Part shown: positions 48,521 to 56,719 of the stretch, piece by piece
How the letters are laid out: every line of letters begins with the position of its first letter
How positions within the stretch are numbered: position 1 is the first letter of the stretch
Origin: Streptomyces olivaceus
Lineage (GTDB): Bacteria; Actinomycetota; Actinomycetes; Streptomycetales; Streptomycetaceae
NCBI RefSeq assembly: GCF_000721235.1
Contig: NZ_JOFH01000014.1
Location: 1-64,000, forward strand
Reading direction: 5' to 3'
DNA: 64,000 nucleotides
The notes under the pieces: generated by a model
Databases searched by the model: none
Told to the model about the DNA's origin: nothing
What the model saw: only the letters and a program-made list of their open reading frames with translations
Program-made: the position numbers and the translations under genes

Positions 48521-50284
48521 CTACTTCGGCTGCGGCTTGCGCACCGTCAGGTGCAGCTCCCGCAGCCGGGTCTCTTCCAGCTCGGTCGGCGCGCCCATCA
48601 TCAGGTCCTGGGCGTTGCCGTTGAGCGGGAAGGCGATCGTCTCGCGGATGTTGGGCTCGTCGGCCAGCAGCATCACGATGCGGTCGACGCCGGGGGCGAT
48701 GCCGCCGTGCGGCGGGGCGCCGAAGCGGAAGGCCCGGAGCATGCCGGCGAACTCGCGCTCGACGGTCTCCTCGTCGTAGCCCGCGATCCCGAAGGCCTTG
48801 AGCATGATCTCCGGCTCGTGGTTCCGGATCGCGCCGGAGGACAGCTCGACGCCGTTGCAGACGATGTCGTACTGCCAGGCGAGAATGTCCAGCGGGTCCT
48901 GGTTCTCCAGGGCGTCCATGCCGCCCTGCGGCATCGAGAAGGGGTTGTGGGAGAAGTCGATCTTCCCCGTCTCCTCGTCCTTCTCGTACATCGGGAAGTC
49001 GACGATCCAGCAGAACCGGAAGACGTTCTCCTCGAAGTGCCCGGCGCGCTTGGCCGCCTCGACCCGCACCGCGCCCATGATCTTCGAGACCTCGTCGAAC
49101 TCGCCCGCGCCGAAGAACACCGCGTGACCGGCGGCCAGCGAGAGCCGCTTGGTCAGTTCCGCGACGTTCTCCTCGGTGAGGAACTTCGCGATCGGGCCGG
49201 TCAGCGAACCGTCCTCGGCGACGCGGACCCAGGCCAGGCCCTTCGCACCTTGCTCCACCGCGTAGTCGCCGAGCTGGTCGAAGAACTTGCGGGGCTGGCC
49301 CGCGACGTCCGGGACGGGCAGCGCACGGACGTGCTTGCCGGCGAAGGCCTTGAACTCCGAGCCCGCGAAGATGTCGCTGATGTCGGCCAGCTCCAGCCGG
49401 GCCCGCAGGTCCGGCTTGTCGGAGCCGTACTTCAGCATCGCCTCGCGGAACGGGATGCGCGGGAACGGCGACGTGACGTGCCGGCCGTTGCCGAACTCCT
49501 CGAACAGCTCGGTCATCAGCTTCTCGACCGGCTGGAAGACGTCCTCCTGCTCGACGAAGCTCATCTCGACGTCGAGCTGGTAGAACTCGCCCGGCGAGCG
49601 GTCGGCGCGGGCGTCCTCGTCGCGGAAACAGGGCGCGATCTGGAAGTACCGGTCGAAGCCGGAGATCATCAGCAGCTGCTTGAACTGCTGCGGCGCCTGC
49701 GGCAGGGCGTAGAAGCGGCCCGCGTGCAGACGGGAGGGCACGACGAAGTCGCGGGCGCCCTCGGGGGAGGTGGCGGTGAGGATGGGCGTCGCCATCTCGT
49801 TGAAGCCGAGGGCCACCATCTTGCTGCGGATCGAGGAGATGACCTGGGTGCGCAGCATGATGTTGCGGTGCATGCGCTCGCGCCGCAGGTCCAGGAAGCG
49901 GTACTCCAGCCGCCGCTCCTCGTTGACCCCGTCCTCGGTGTTGATGGTGAAGGGCAGCGGCTGGGCGGCGCCGAGCAGCTCGACCTCGCTCACCTCGACC
50001 TCGACCTCGCCGGTGGGCAAGTCGGAGTTGACGTTGTCGGCGCCGCGCGAGACGACCCGGCCGTCGACCCGTACGGTCGACTCCTTCGTCAGCTTGTCCA
50101 GCGCCTCGTAGGCCTCGGTGCCCGGACGGGCGACGAGCTGCGTGATGCCGTGGTGATCGCGCAGATCGATGAAGAGGATGCCGCCCAGGTCGCGCCGATT
50201 GTGCAGCCAGCCACTCAGCCGGACGTCGGTGCCGACGTCAGAGGAGCGGAGCTCGCCGCAGGTGTGGGACCTGTACCGATGCAT
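48521..50284 (-). CDS. aspS: Aspartyl-tRNA synthetase
   Basis: Class IIb aminoacyl-tRNA synthetase, 587 residues. The N-terminal OB-fold reads [20 protein letters not shown]; motif 2 is in [19 protein letters not shown]; motif 3 is [20 protein letters not shown]. The bacterial GAD insert lies between motifs 2 and 3 (about 290-420). In actinobacteria the enzyme may be non-discriminating and also charge tRNA-Asn, with GatCAB correction, but I cannot tell from this sequence alone. ATG 50284 is the start. The upstream region carries a parS site at 50326-50341. Confidence 0.97.
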   Translation of the reverse strand: MHRYRSHTCGELRSSDVGTDVRLSGWLHNRRDLGGILFIDLRDHHGITQLVARPGTEAYEALDKLTKESTVRVDGRVVSRGADNVNSDLPTGEVEVEVSEVELLGAAQPLPFTINTEDGVNEERRLEYRFLDLRRERMHRNIMLRTQVISSIRSKMVALGFNEMATPILTATSPEGARDFVVPSRLHAGRFYALPQAPQQFKQLLMISGFDRYFQIAPCFRDEDARADRSPGEFYQLDVEMSFVEQEDVFQPVEKLMTELFEEFGNGRHVTSPFPRIPFREAMLKYGSDKPDLRARLELADISDIFAGSEFKAFAGKHVRALPVPDVAGQPRKFFDQLGDYAVEQGAKGLAWVRVAEDGSLTGPIAKFLTEENVAELTKRLSLAAGHAVFFGAGEFDEVSKIMGAVRVEAAKRAGHFEENVFRFCWIVDFPMYEKDEETGKIDFSHNPFSMPQGGMDALENQDPLDILAWQYDIVCNGVELSSGAIRNHEPEIMLKAFGIAGYDEETVEREFAGMLRAFRFGAPPHGGIAPGVDRIVMLLADEPNIRETIAFPLNGNAQDLMMGAPTELEETRLRELHLTVRKPQPK

Positions 50285-50325
50285 CGTCGTTCATCCAGCC
50301 TTCGCGGATCGGGGATGGCGTTTCG

Positions 50326-50341
50326 CGTTTCACGTGAAACA
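50326..50341. other. parS-like ParB binding site
   Basis: CGTTTCACGTGAAACA matches the parS consensus TGTTTCACGTGAAACA at 15 of 16 positions and contains the perfect 14-bp palindrome GTTTCACGTGAAAC (50327-50340). It lies 42-57 bp upstream of aspS. ParB binds such sites to organise and segregate the origin region; Streptomyces have about twenty, clustered around oriC. Confidence 0.88.
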
Positions 50342-50437
50342 ACCCCAGCGTACCGGGCGCCCGTGGCCGGCTTCTTCCCCATGGACGGGTCATGGGACCG
50401 GTCCGGCGCGCCCCGGACGCCGAGGCGACGCCCCTCC

Positions 50438-50459
50438 GTCTCCCGGTCGTCTCCCGGTC
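50438..50459 (+). repeat. 11-bp tandem duplication
   Basis: GTCTCCCGGTC at 50438-50448 and 50449-50459, followed by a partial third copy. It lies in the non-coding region between parS and the phosphatase gene. Confidence 0.8.
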
Positions 50460-50511
50460 GTCTCCTCATCGCCGCCCGGACGACCGGTGGCAGCGCGCGA
50501 ATATTCCTCCC

Positions 50512-50517
50512 TAAAGT
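50512..50517 (+). promoter_or_regulatory. -10 box of leaderless phosphatase gene
   Basis: TAAAGT at 50512-50517 is six bases before the ATG at 50524, so transcription probably starts at the A of the start codon. No clear -35 is visible. Confidence 0.4.
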
Positions 50518-50523
50518 GGGGCA

Positions 50524-52683
50524 ATGCGCACTGGTGCTGGTGACCCCCTGGCCGACGTGGGAGGCGTTCTCGTCGCCCTCGGGACCGGTCTGTGGCACTG
50601 GGACACCGACGCGGGAGAGGTCAAGGTGGACGCGGAGGCGGCCCGCCTGCTGGGACTGCCTGCCGAGCGGGCCCGCCTCACCGAGGCGCAGGTACGGGCC
50701 CGGCTGCACCCGGTCGACTGGAACGAGATCACCGGAGTGGTCCGGCTCGCCGTCGCCGAGGGCACCCTCGCCGAGGTCCGCATCCGCATCATGGACGAAC
50801 GGGGCCATGTCCTCCGGGTGGTCCGCAGCCGTTCCCGGCCCTCCTTCGACCCCGACCGCAAGGCGTACGAACTGACCGGCACCCTCCAGGAGGTCACCGA
50901 TCCGGCGCCCGGCACGCCCGCCGGGCGCAGCGCGGTCACCGGCGACTGGCGCCGCTCGCGGGAGGCCTTCCTGCTGGACGCCGGCCGGGCGCTGGCCGAG
51001 GCGCGGTCCACCGAGGAGGTGCTGCGGGTCGCGGCCGGGCTGTCGATGCCGGGGTTCTCCCCCGACGGCCTCGCGGTGTTCGGGGTGTCGGGCGACCGCC
51101 TCAGCGTCATCGGCCACCACGGGCAGCCCGAGCACGAGTCGGACCCGTTCATGGACATGTCGCTGAGCACCGACTATCCCGCCACCGAGGTGGTCCGCAC
51201 CGGCCGCGCCGTCTACCTCTCCTCGCCCCAGCAGTACCGGTCCCACTACCCCATGACGTGGCCGCTCGCCGAGCGCTTCGGTCGCCAGTCGTGGGCCTAT
51301 CTGCCGCTGACCGTGGCGGGCCGCACCATGGGGGCCTGGATGGCGGCCTTCACCTACCCGGTCGCCTTCACGCCGGACGAGCGCTCCGTCCTGACGACCG
51401 TGGCCCGGATGCTCGCCCAGGCCCTGTCCCGGGCCGGCGCCGCCGAGACCCAGCGGCAGCTGACCGACGGACTGCAGCGCACCATGCTGCCCGCGCTCGG
51501 CCCGCGGACGATCCCCGGCATGGACCTCGCCGCCCGCTACGTCCCCACCGGCGGCGGCCTCCAGGTCGGCGGCGACTGGTACGACATGATCCCGCTGCCC
51601 GGCGACCGCTTCGCCCTGGTCATCGGCGACGTCCAGGGGCACGACGTGCGGGCCGCCGCGCTGATGGGCCAACTGCGCATCGCCCTGCGCGCCTACGCCT
51701 CCGAGGGCCACCGCCCGGACGCGGTGCTCTCCCGCGCCTCGCACTTCTTCCACGGCCTCTCCGAGTCCTACGACGACCAGGGGGACCTGCGCTTCGCGAC
51801 CTGCTACTACGCCGAGGTCGACCCCGCGACCGGCACCCTGGAGAGCGCCCGTGCCGGGCACCTGGACCCGGTGGTGCGGATGACGGACGGCACGGCGCTG
51901 ATCCTCGCCACGGCCGGCGGGCTGCCGCTGGGCATCGACCCGGACTCCGACTACCCGACCACCCAGTTCGCGCTGGAGCCGGGGGACACCCTGTTGCTGT
52001 GCACGGACGGTCTGGTCGAGACCGGCGGCCACGACCTCCAGTCCGGCTGGCACCGGCTGCGGGTCACCCTGGAGGAGCACGAGGACGGCCTGGAGGAACT
52101 GGCCGACGCGCTGGTCCGGACCGTGCACGGGCCCTCATCGCACCACACCGTCGGCGCGCTCTCCGACCGGCGGGAGGACGACATCGCCCTGGTGCTGCTG
52201 CACCGGCAGGGCGGAAGCGGCGACGACGGCGCGACCCTTCCGACGCCGGTGCGCCGCACGATGCTGACGGTCTCGCAGGCGGAACCCGCGCGGATCGCCA
52301 CCGCCCGGCAGCACCTGCGCGACCTGCTCCACGACTGGCCCGACGAGGAGCAGCGGGACGCGGCGGTGCTCCTGCTCTCCGAGCTGCTGACGAACGTCCT
52401 CGTGCACACCGACGCCGACGCCCTGCTGGTCGCCGAGATCGCCGGGGAGCCCGGCGAGCGGGGGATCCGGGTGGAGGTCACCGACAACGGCGACGACCTG
52501 CCGCACAAACGCCGGCCGGGGGAGATGGCGTCCTCGGGACGCGGCCTGGTCCTCATCGAACTGCTCGCGGACGCCTGGGGCGTCGCCCCGCGCGGCACGG
52601 GCAAGAGCATCTGGTACGAGCTCTACGAGTCGACGCCCCCGGCCGACGCACCGGACGGCCCCGCACCCCCCTCCCTTGCGTAA
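50524..52683 (+). CDS. PAS-GAF-SpoIIE phosphatase with anti-sigma-type ATPase domain
   Basis: Multidomain signalling protein of 719 residues. A PAS-like domain (about 10-125) and GAF domain (about 150-310) precede a PP2C/SpoIIE serine phosphatase domain (about 325-565; GGDWYDMIPLPGD, VIGDVQGHDVRAAALMGQL, LLLCTDGLVETGG), then a histidine-kinase-like ATPase of the RsbW type (about 590-705; LLSELLTNVLVHTDADALL, SSGRGLVLIELLADAWG). It probably controls an anti-anti-sigma factor through dephosphorylation and kinase activity in one chain, as in the many Streptomyces SigB-type networks. No sigma or STAS gene is adjacent. The last 61 bp overlap the convergent permease gene. Confidence 0.93.
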   Translation: MRTGAGDPLADVGGVLVALGTGLWHWDTDAGEVKVDAEAARLLGLPAERARLTEAQVRARLHPVDWNEITGVVRLAVAEGTLAEVRIRIMDERGHVLRVVRSRSRPSFDPDRKAYELTGTLQEVTDPAPGTPAGRSAVTGDWRRSREAFLLDAGRALAEARSTEEVLRVAAGLSMPGFSPDGLAVFGVSGDRLSVIGHHGQPEHESDPFMDMSLSTDYPATEVVRTGRAVYLSSPQQYRSHYPMTWPLAERFGRQSWAYLPLTVAGRTMGAWMAAFTYPVAFTPDERSVLTTVARMLAQALSRAGAAETQRQLTDGLQRTMLPALGPRTIPGMDLAARYVPTGGGLQVGGDWYDMIPLPGDRFALVIGDVQGHDVRAAALMGQLRIALRAYASEGHRPDAVLSRASHFFHGLSESYDDQGDLRFATCYYAEVDPATGTLESARAGHLDPVVRMTDGTALILATAGGLPLGIDPDSDYPTTQFALEPGDTLLLCTDGLVETGGHDLQSGWHRLRVTLEEHEDGLEELADALVRTVHGPSSHHTVGALSDRREDDIALVLLHRQGGSGDDGATLPTPVRRTMLTVSQAEPARIATARQHLRDLLHDWPDEEQRDAAVLLLSELLTNVLVHTDADALLVAEIAGEPGERGIRVEVTDNGDDLPHKRRPGEMASSGRGLVLIELLADAWGVAPRGTGKSIWYELYESTPPADAPDGPAPPSLA

Positions 52684-53801
52684 CGCCCCTGCAGCTCGTG
52701 CACGACCCCGAAGGCCGCCGCGGTCAGCGGAACGGCCAGCAGCATCCCCAGGATCCCCGCCACCGACGCCCCCGCGGTGAGCGCCAGCAGCACGACCGCC
52801 GGATGCATGTGCACCGTCCGGCTCTGCACCATCGGCTGCAGCACATGCCCCTCCAGCACCTGCACCGCGAGCACCACCCCGAGCGCCCACAGCGCGATGA
52901 CGAACCCGCGGTCGGCCAGCGCGACCAGCACCGCCACGGCCCCGGAGACGAACGCGCCCAGATACGGCACATAGGCACCCACGAAGACCAGCGCACCGAG
53001 CCCCACCGCGCCGGGCACGCGCAGGACCAGCAGCCCGACGGTGATGCAGACCGCGTCGATCAGCGCGATGAGCGTGGTGCCCCGCATGAAGCCCTCGACC
53101 GCCCCGAACGCCCTCCTGGCCATCGCCTCGACCATGTCCGCGCCGCCGGGCGGGGACACGGCGCGCACGGTGGTCACGGCCCGGTCGGAGTCGCGCAGGA
53201 AGAAGAAGACGAGCAGCAGCGCGAGCACGGCCATCGCGATCATCTCGCCGGCGACACTGACCCCGGTGACCACCCCGGAGGCGGCCGTACCCCCGAACTT
53301 GCCCAGCAGTTCGCGCGCGTTGGACGCCAGGTCGTCCAGCGAGGTCCCGGCCGCCCCGAAGTGGTCGGCGACCCCCTGCGCCGCGTCCCGCACCGAGGCG
53401 ACGATCTGATCGCCCGTCCGGACCAGCGCGGACACCACGATGTAGACGGCCCCGCCCACCACCGCCACCACGGCGACGCAGGTCAGCGCGGCGGCCAGCG
53501 ACCGCTGCACATGCGCCCGCACCAGCCGCGCGTGCAGCGGCCTGAGCAGCGCGGTGCCCAGCAGCGCGAGCAGCGCCGGCGTCACCGCCGTACGCAGCTC
53601 GACGCAGAGCCGGACCGCGACGTAGCCGACCCCGGCGGCGAGCAGGATGACGGCACACCACGCGGCGAACCGCCGCACAGGACCGGGAAGCAACCGCACG
53701 CCCCCAGCCGACCACGCCCCGCCCGGCCTGTCCTGAGCACACCGCCCGCCCGGGTGACCCACCACCGACGGTGCTCCGTCCCCCGCACGTGTGCCAAGCA
53801 C
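52623..53801 (-). CDS. AI-2E family transporter (PerM-like)
   Basis: Integral membrane protein of 392 residues. About eight hydrophobic segments are visible, with the family pattern ALLGTALLRPLHARLVR near the N-terminus, a long central amphipathic region (DQIVASVRDAAQGVADHFGA) and the conserved C-terminal LVFVGAYVPYLGAFVSG and HVLQPMVQSRTVHMHPAVVL. AI-2E family members export small molecules or act as Na+/H+ antiporters; no autoinducer role is implied. GTG 53801 is uncertain; an internal GTG just before the first helix would shorten it by about 14 residues. The stop lies 61 bp inside the convergent phosphatase gene. Confidence 0.88.
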   Translation of the reverse strand: MLGTRAGDGAPSVVGHPGGRCAQDRPGGAWSAGGVRLLPGPVRRFAAWCAVILLAAGVGYVAVRLCVELRTAVTPALLALLGTALLRPLHARLVRAHVQRSLAAALTCVAVVAVVGGAVYIVVSALVRTGDQIVASVRDAAQGVADHFGAAGTSLDDLASNARELLGKFGGTAASGVVTGVSVAGEMIAMAVLALLLVFFFLRDSDRAVTTVRAVSPPGGADMVEAMARRAFGAVEGFMRGTTLIALIDAVCITVGLLVLRVPGAVGLGALVFVGAYVPYLGAFVSGAVAVLVALADRGFVIALWALGVVLAVQVLEGHVLQPMVQSRTVHMHPAVVLLALTAGASVAGILGMLLAVPLTAAAFGVVHELQGRYAREGGAGPSGASAGGVDS

Positions 53802-53969
53802 ATAAGAACAACGAAGGCGATCTCCCCCGCACGCTTACCGCGCTGAACACCCCGGCGGGATGGAATGAGGACACCGAGCACGGAGGGAGACCGTGCCGGC
53901 CCTCTCCCCGGACGACGGATCCGTCGTCTGTCCTCTCATCCCACCACTCGTTTCCCTCAGGAGGATTCC

Positions 53970-54275
53970 ATGCGCAAGTCCCGGGTCATCGGCTTCGTGG
54001 CGGCGGCGATCGTGACGCTCGGCCTGACGTCCGGCGTGGCCAGCGCCGCAGGCACGTCCTGGAGCGGCGACGCGAAGCCGACCACGCCGTCCGGCAGCAC
54101 CGCCGCCGAGGACAAGGGCGGCACCCTGCCCGAGGGCGTGGCCGTCGAGCGCACCAAGGACGGCATCAAGGTCCGCAAGCTCACCGAGGAGGAGCTGGCC
54201 GACACCCACGGCGCCAAGCCGACCAAGCCCCTCCCCGAGCACGCCCCCACCACCGGCGACAAGCCGGGCAAGTAA
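53970..54275 (+). CDS. Small secreted protein
   Basis: Exported protein of 101 residues. The signal peptide MRKSRVIGFVAAAIVTLGLT ends at ASA-AG near residue 27. The mature part is hydrophilic and low-complexity (SSGS/TPSGSTAAEDKGGTLP, then VERTKDGIKVRKLTEEELAD and a Pro/Thr/Lys-rich end). CAGGAGGA precedes ATG 53970. No family is recognised; homologues appear common in Streptomyces. It is followed by a strong terminator at 54297-54335 that is almost identical to the one at 56660-56704. Confidence 0.85.
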   Translation: MRKSRVIGFVAAAIVTLGLTSGVASAAGTSWSGDAKPTTPSGSTAAEDKGGTLPEGVAVERTKDGIKVRKLTEEELADTHGAKPTKPLPEHAPTTGDKPGK

Positions 54276-54296
54276 CCGCCCGTACCGCCGCCACGA

Positions 54297-54335
54297 GGCC
54301 GGTGGCCCGCAGTCGGAACCTGCGGGCCACCGGCC
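54297..54335. terminator. Terminator after small secreted protein gene
   Basis: Perfect 16-bp stem GGCCGGTGGCCCGCAG (54297-54312) with loop TCGGAAC and complement (54320-54335). The hairpin nearly duplicates that at 56660-56704, including the preceding GA and loop-proximal TCG. Confidence 0.88.
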
Positions 54336-54383
54336 CACCGGCCGGCTTGGCGAGGCGGCTGATTGGCGCGGGACCATGACGAC

Positions 54384-55067
54384 ATGACGAAGCAGATCAA
54401 GGAGGCGCCTCCGGCGGAGCAAGCCGTCGGTGAGCCGGTGCTCTCCGCCTACCAGCGGGCGCTGCGGGACCGACTGCTCGCTGCCCCCGTCATTCCCGCG
54501 CCCGCGCCTTGGCGGCCCGTCTTCGAGTACGCGTACGGCGTCCCTGTCGGCGGACTGCTCGGCATCGGCTTCGCGTCGCACCCCAGCAGCGGACGCGACC
54601 TGGTCATGGTCGTCTCGCACGCCGGTCACGGTCTCTTCGACGCCGTCACCGGGGAGAAGATCGCAAGGGACCGCGACCCGGACCCCGAGGGCAGCACCCC
54701 CGACGGTGCCCCCGACCTGACTTGCCCCGGACCGGGGCCGATCGCCGGCAGCCGCGTACCCGTCGCCGGGCTCTTCGGCGGGGGGTTGCACACCACGACC
54801 GGAGACGGCTGGACCCTGGAGGCTGTCACACCGGCTTGGCCCAACGACCGTGTGCTCCTCTCGGCCGACGGCGGGCTTCCCCACTCCGGTCCGCATGGAG
54901 AGCAGTGGTGGCACATCTTCCACGCCACGTACTCGGAACTCCGGGCCTTCGGCTTCTCGCCCTCCGGAGAGACCATCGCCGTCGCAACGAGCAGTGACCT
55001 CTCCCTCTGGACGCGCCACCCTGCGCAGAGCAACGAGGACGTCGCTCGGCAACGCGGCGGCGCCTGA
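54384..55067 (+). CDS. Hypothetical protein in accessory segment
   Basis: Unrecognised protein of 227 residues. The chain mixes short beta-strand-like segments with Gly/Pro loops (WRPVFEYAYGVPVGGLLGIG; DLVMVVSHAGHGLFDAVTGE; DRVLLSADGGLPHSGPHGEQ) and ends in SPSGETIAVATSSDLSLWTR, which looks like one WD40-type blade. It may be a small beta-propeller or its remnant. No signal peptide. Codon third positions are less extreme than in neighbours, and the gene lies in a segment bracketed by near-identical terminators, both suggesting acquisition. ATG 54384 is chosen over TTG 54363. Confidence 0.65.
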   Translation: MTKQIKEAPPAEQAVGEPVLSAYQRALRDRLLAAPVIPAPAPWRPVFEYAYGVPVGGLLGIGFASHPSSGRDLVMVVSHAGHGLFDAVTGEKIARDRDPDPEGSTPDGAPDLTCPGPGPIAGSRVPVAGLFGGGLHTTTGDGWTLEAVTPAWPNDRVLLSADGGLPHSGPHGEQWWHIFHATYSELRAFGFSPSGETIAVATSSDLSLWTRHPAQSNEDVARQRGGA

Positions 55068-55143
55068 CGCGGCCTCCCGGAACGGCCGTCGCCGACCCCG
55101 GTGCAGAGCTGTATTCGAGGTGCCCCGACGCGTACCGGTCGGG

Positions 55144-55149
55144 TAGCGT
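55144..55149 (+). promoter_or_regulatory. -10 box before leader ORF of efflux gene
   Basis: TAGCGT at 55144-55149 lies eight bases before ATG 55157, so a leaderless transcript starting with the small leader ORF is possible. No -35 element is convincing. Confidence 0.35.
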
Positions 55150-55156
55150 GCCGGCC

Positions 55157-55222
55157 ATGTCGAGTCCTGAGTCGGACAGGGTGGGGGCTTTCGGTCACGC
55201 CGTCGGCCCCCTCAACCGCTGA
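55157..55222 (+). CDS. Possible leader peptide of the efflux gene
   Basis: A 21-codon frame, MSSPESDRVGAFGHAVGPLN plus Arg, ends at TGA 55220-55222, 111 bp before the MFS start. A -10-like TAGCGT sits at leaderless distance. Between the leader and the MFS gene is a hairpin, CGCCGC (55242-55247) with GCGGCG (55253-55258). Ribosome-stall attenuation by a leader peptide is known for several chloramphenicol-type resistance genes, which is why I list it. Evidence is positional only. Confidence 0.35.
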   Translation: MSSPESDRVGAFGHAVGPLNR

Positions 55223-55333
55223 GCCCGTAGTCCTGTCGTCGCGCCGCCTTCCGCGGCGGGACGGATGTGCGCCCGGGGCCGGCCGCGGTGACGAGATGAC
55301 TTCACGTGCCTCTCCTCACCTCGGAGCCACTCG

Positions 55334-56512
55334 ATGCCTCTCCCGCTGTACCTGCTCGCCATGGCCGCCTTCGCCATGGGCACCTCGGAGTTCATGCTCG
55401 CCGGCCTCCTGCCGGACATCGCCTCGGATCTTGACGTCACCGTCGGTACAGCAGGCGTTCTCACCTCTGCCTTCGCGCTCGGCATGGTCGTCGGCGCTCC
55501 CTTGGTGGCCGCGTTCGCCCGTAACTGGTCCAGGCGCCCCAGCCTTCTCGGGTCCGTCCTCGTGTTCGCGGCGGCTCACGCCGTGGGCGCCGTCACCACG
55601 AGCTTCCCCGTCCTGCTCGCCACCCGAGTCGTCGCCGCACTCGCGAACGCCGGGTTCCTCGCTGTTGCTCTGACGGCCGCGGCCGCGCTGGTCCCACCCG
55701 ACAGGAAGGGACGCGCGCTGAGCGTCCTGCTGGCGGGCACGACGTCGGCCATGATCGCCGGTGTACCGGGCGGGTCGGCTCTCGGTACGGTGTTCGGCTG
55801 GCGGGCCACTTTCTGGGCCGTCGCCGCTCTCTGCCTGCCGGCGGCTCTCGGCATCCTGAAGGGGGTCCCGGCAGGGCACCGCGCGGAGGAGGCGACCGGG
55901 AGGCCGGTGCTGCGGGCGGAGCTCGCCCAGCTCACCAGGTTGCCCCTGGTCGTCGTGATGCTGCTCGGAGCACTGGTGAACGCGGCGACCTTCGGAAGCC
56001 TCACCTTCCTCGCCCCCGTGGTGACCGACAGCGCCGGGCTGGGCGAGTTGTGGGTCTCCGTTGTCCTGGTGCTCTTCGGGACCGGTTCCTTCGCGGGCGT
56101 CACTCTCGCCGGACGGCTGTCCGACCGGCATCCCGGTCGGGTCGTCGCGGTCGGCGGTCCGTTGCTGCTCGTCGGCTGGCCGGCCACGGCCGTGCTGGCC
56201 ACTGAACCGGTGGCCCTGTTCGTGCTCGTGTTCGTGCAGGGCACGCTGTCGTTCGCGCTGGGCACCACGCTGATCACGCGGGTCCTCTACGAGGCCGCGG
56301 CAGCCCCCGGCATGGCCGGCTCGTACGCGACCGCGGCGCTCAACGTGGGCGCCGCCGTCGGCCCCGTCGTCGCCGCGGCCACCCTCGGCACCGGGGCCGG
56401 GACCCTGGGACCGCTGTGGGCGAGTGGCCTCCTCGTAGCGGTCGCGCTGCTCATCGCGTTGCCCCTCCTCACCGGCGTCACGGCGAGCCGAGGCGGCGAT
56501 GCCCTGCGGTGA
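55334..56512 (+). CDS. Cmx/CmrA-family MFS efflux transporter (chloramphenicol type)
   Basis: Major facilitator of 392 residues with 12 hydrophobic segments. The N-terminus (MPLPLYLLAMAAFAMGTSEF, then MLAGLLPDIASDL) and VGTAGVLTSAFALGMVVGAP closely match the Streptomyces/Rhodococcus chloramphenicol exporters Cml/Cmr/Cmx that I know. Other matching parts are RVVAALANAGFLAVALTAAA and YATAALNVGAAVGPV. It should pump drug out with proton exchange. Whether this copy gives chloramphenicol resistance is not known. GGAG at 55323-55326 precedes ATG 55334. It sits in an apparently inserted segment with the unknown gene upstream, after a possible leader peptide. Confidence 0.9.
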   Translation: MPLPLYLLAMAAFAMGTSEFMLAGLLPDIASDLDVTVGTAGVLTSAFALGMVVGAPLVAAFARNWSRRPSLLGSVLVFAAAHAVGAVTTSFPVLLATRVVAALANAGFLAVALTAAAALVPPDRKGRALSVLLAGTTSAMIAGVPGGSALGTVFGWRATFWAVAALCLPAALGILKGVPAGHRAEEATGRPVLRAELAQLTRLPLVVVMLLGALVNAATFGSLTFLAPVVTDSAGLGELWVSVVLVLFGTGSFAGVTLAGRLSDRHPGRVVAVGGPLLLVGWPATAVLATEPVALFVLVFVQGTLSFALGTTLITRVLYEAAAAPGMAGSYATAALNVGAAVGPVVAAATLGTGAGTLGPLWASGLLVAVALLIALPLLTGVTASRGGDALR

Positions 56513-56659
56513 CCCGTGCGGACGCATGGTGCGGAGCGTGGGTCTCGTGTCCTCGGGTGATGCGAGCCCACCGTCCGGTCAGTCGTGGGAGGCGGGGCAT
56601 CTCCCCGGCCCGGCGGACCGTCGCTCGGCGGCCTCGGGCCTCGGCCCTGGTGCCGTCAA

Positions 56660-56704
56660 GAGGCCGGTGGCCCCGCAGTCGCGATCTGCGGGGCCACCGG
56701 CCTC
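56660..56704. terminator. Terminator shared by efflux and pirin genes
   Basis: Perfect 19-bp stem GAGGCCGGTGGCCCCGCAG (56660-56678), loop TCGCGAT, complement 56686-56704. It is the near-copy of the hairpin at 54297-54335 and ends the convergent MFS and pirin genes. Confidence 0.88.
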
Positions 56705-56719
56705 ATGGAACACGTTCGG

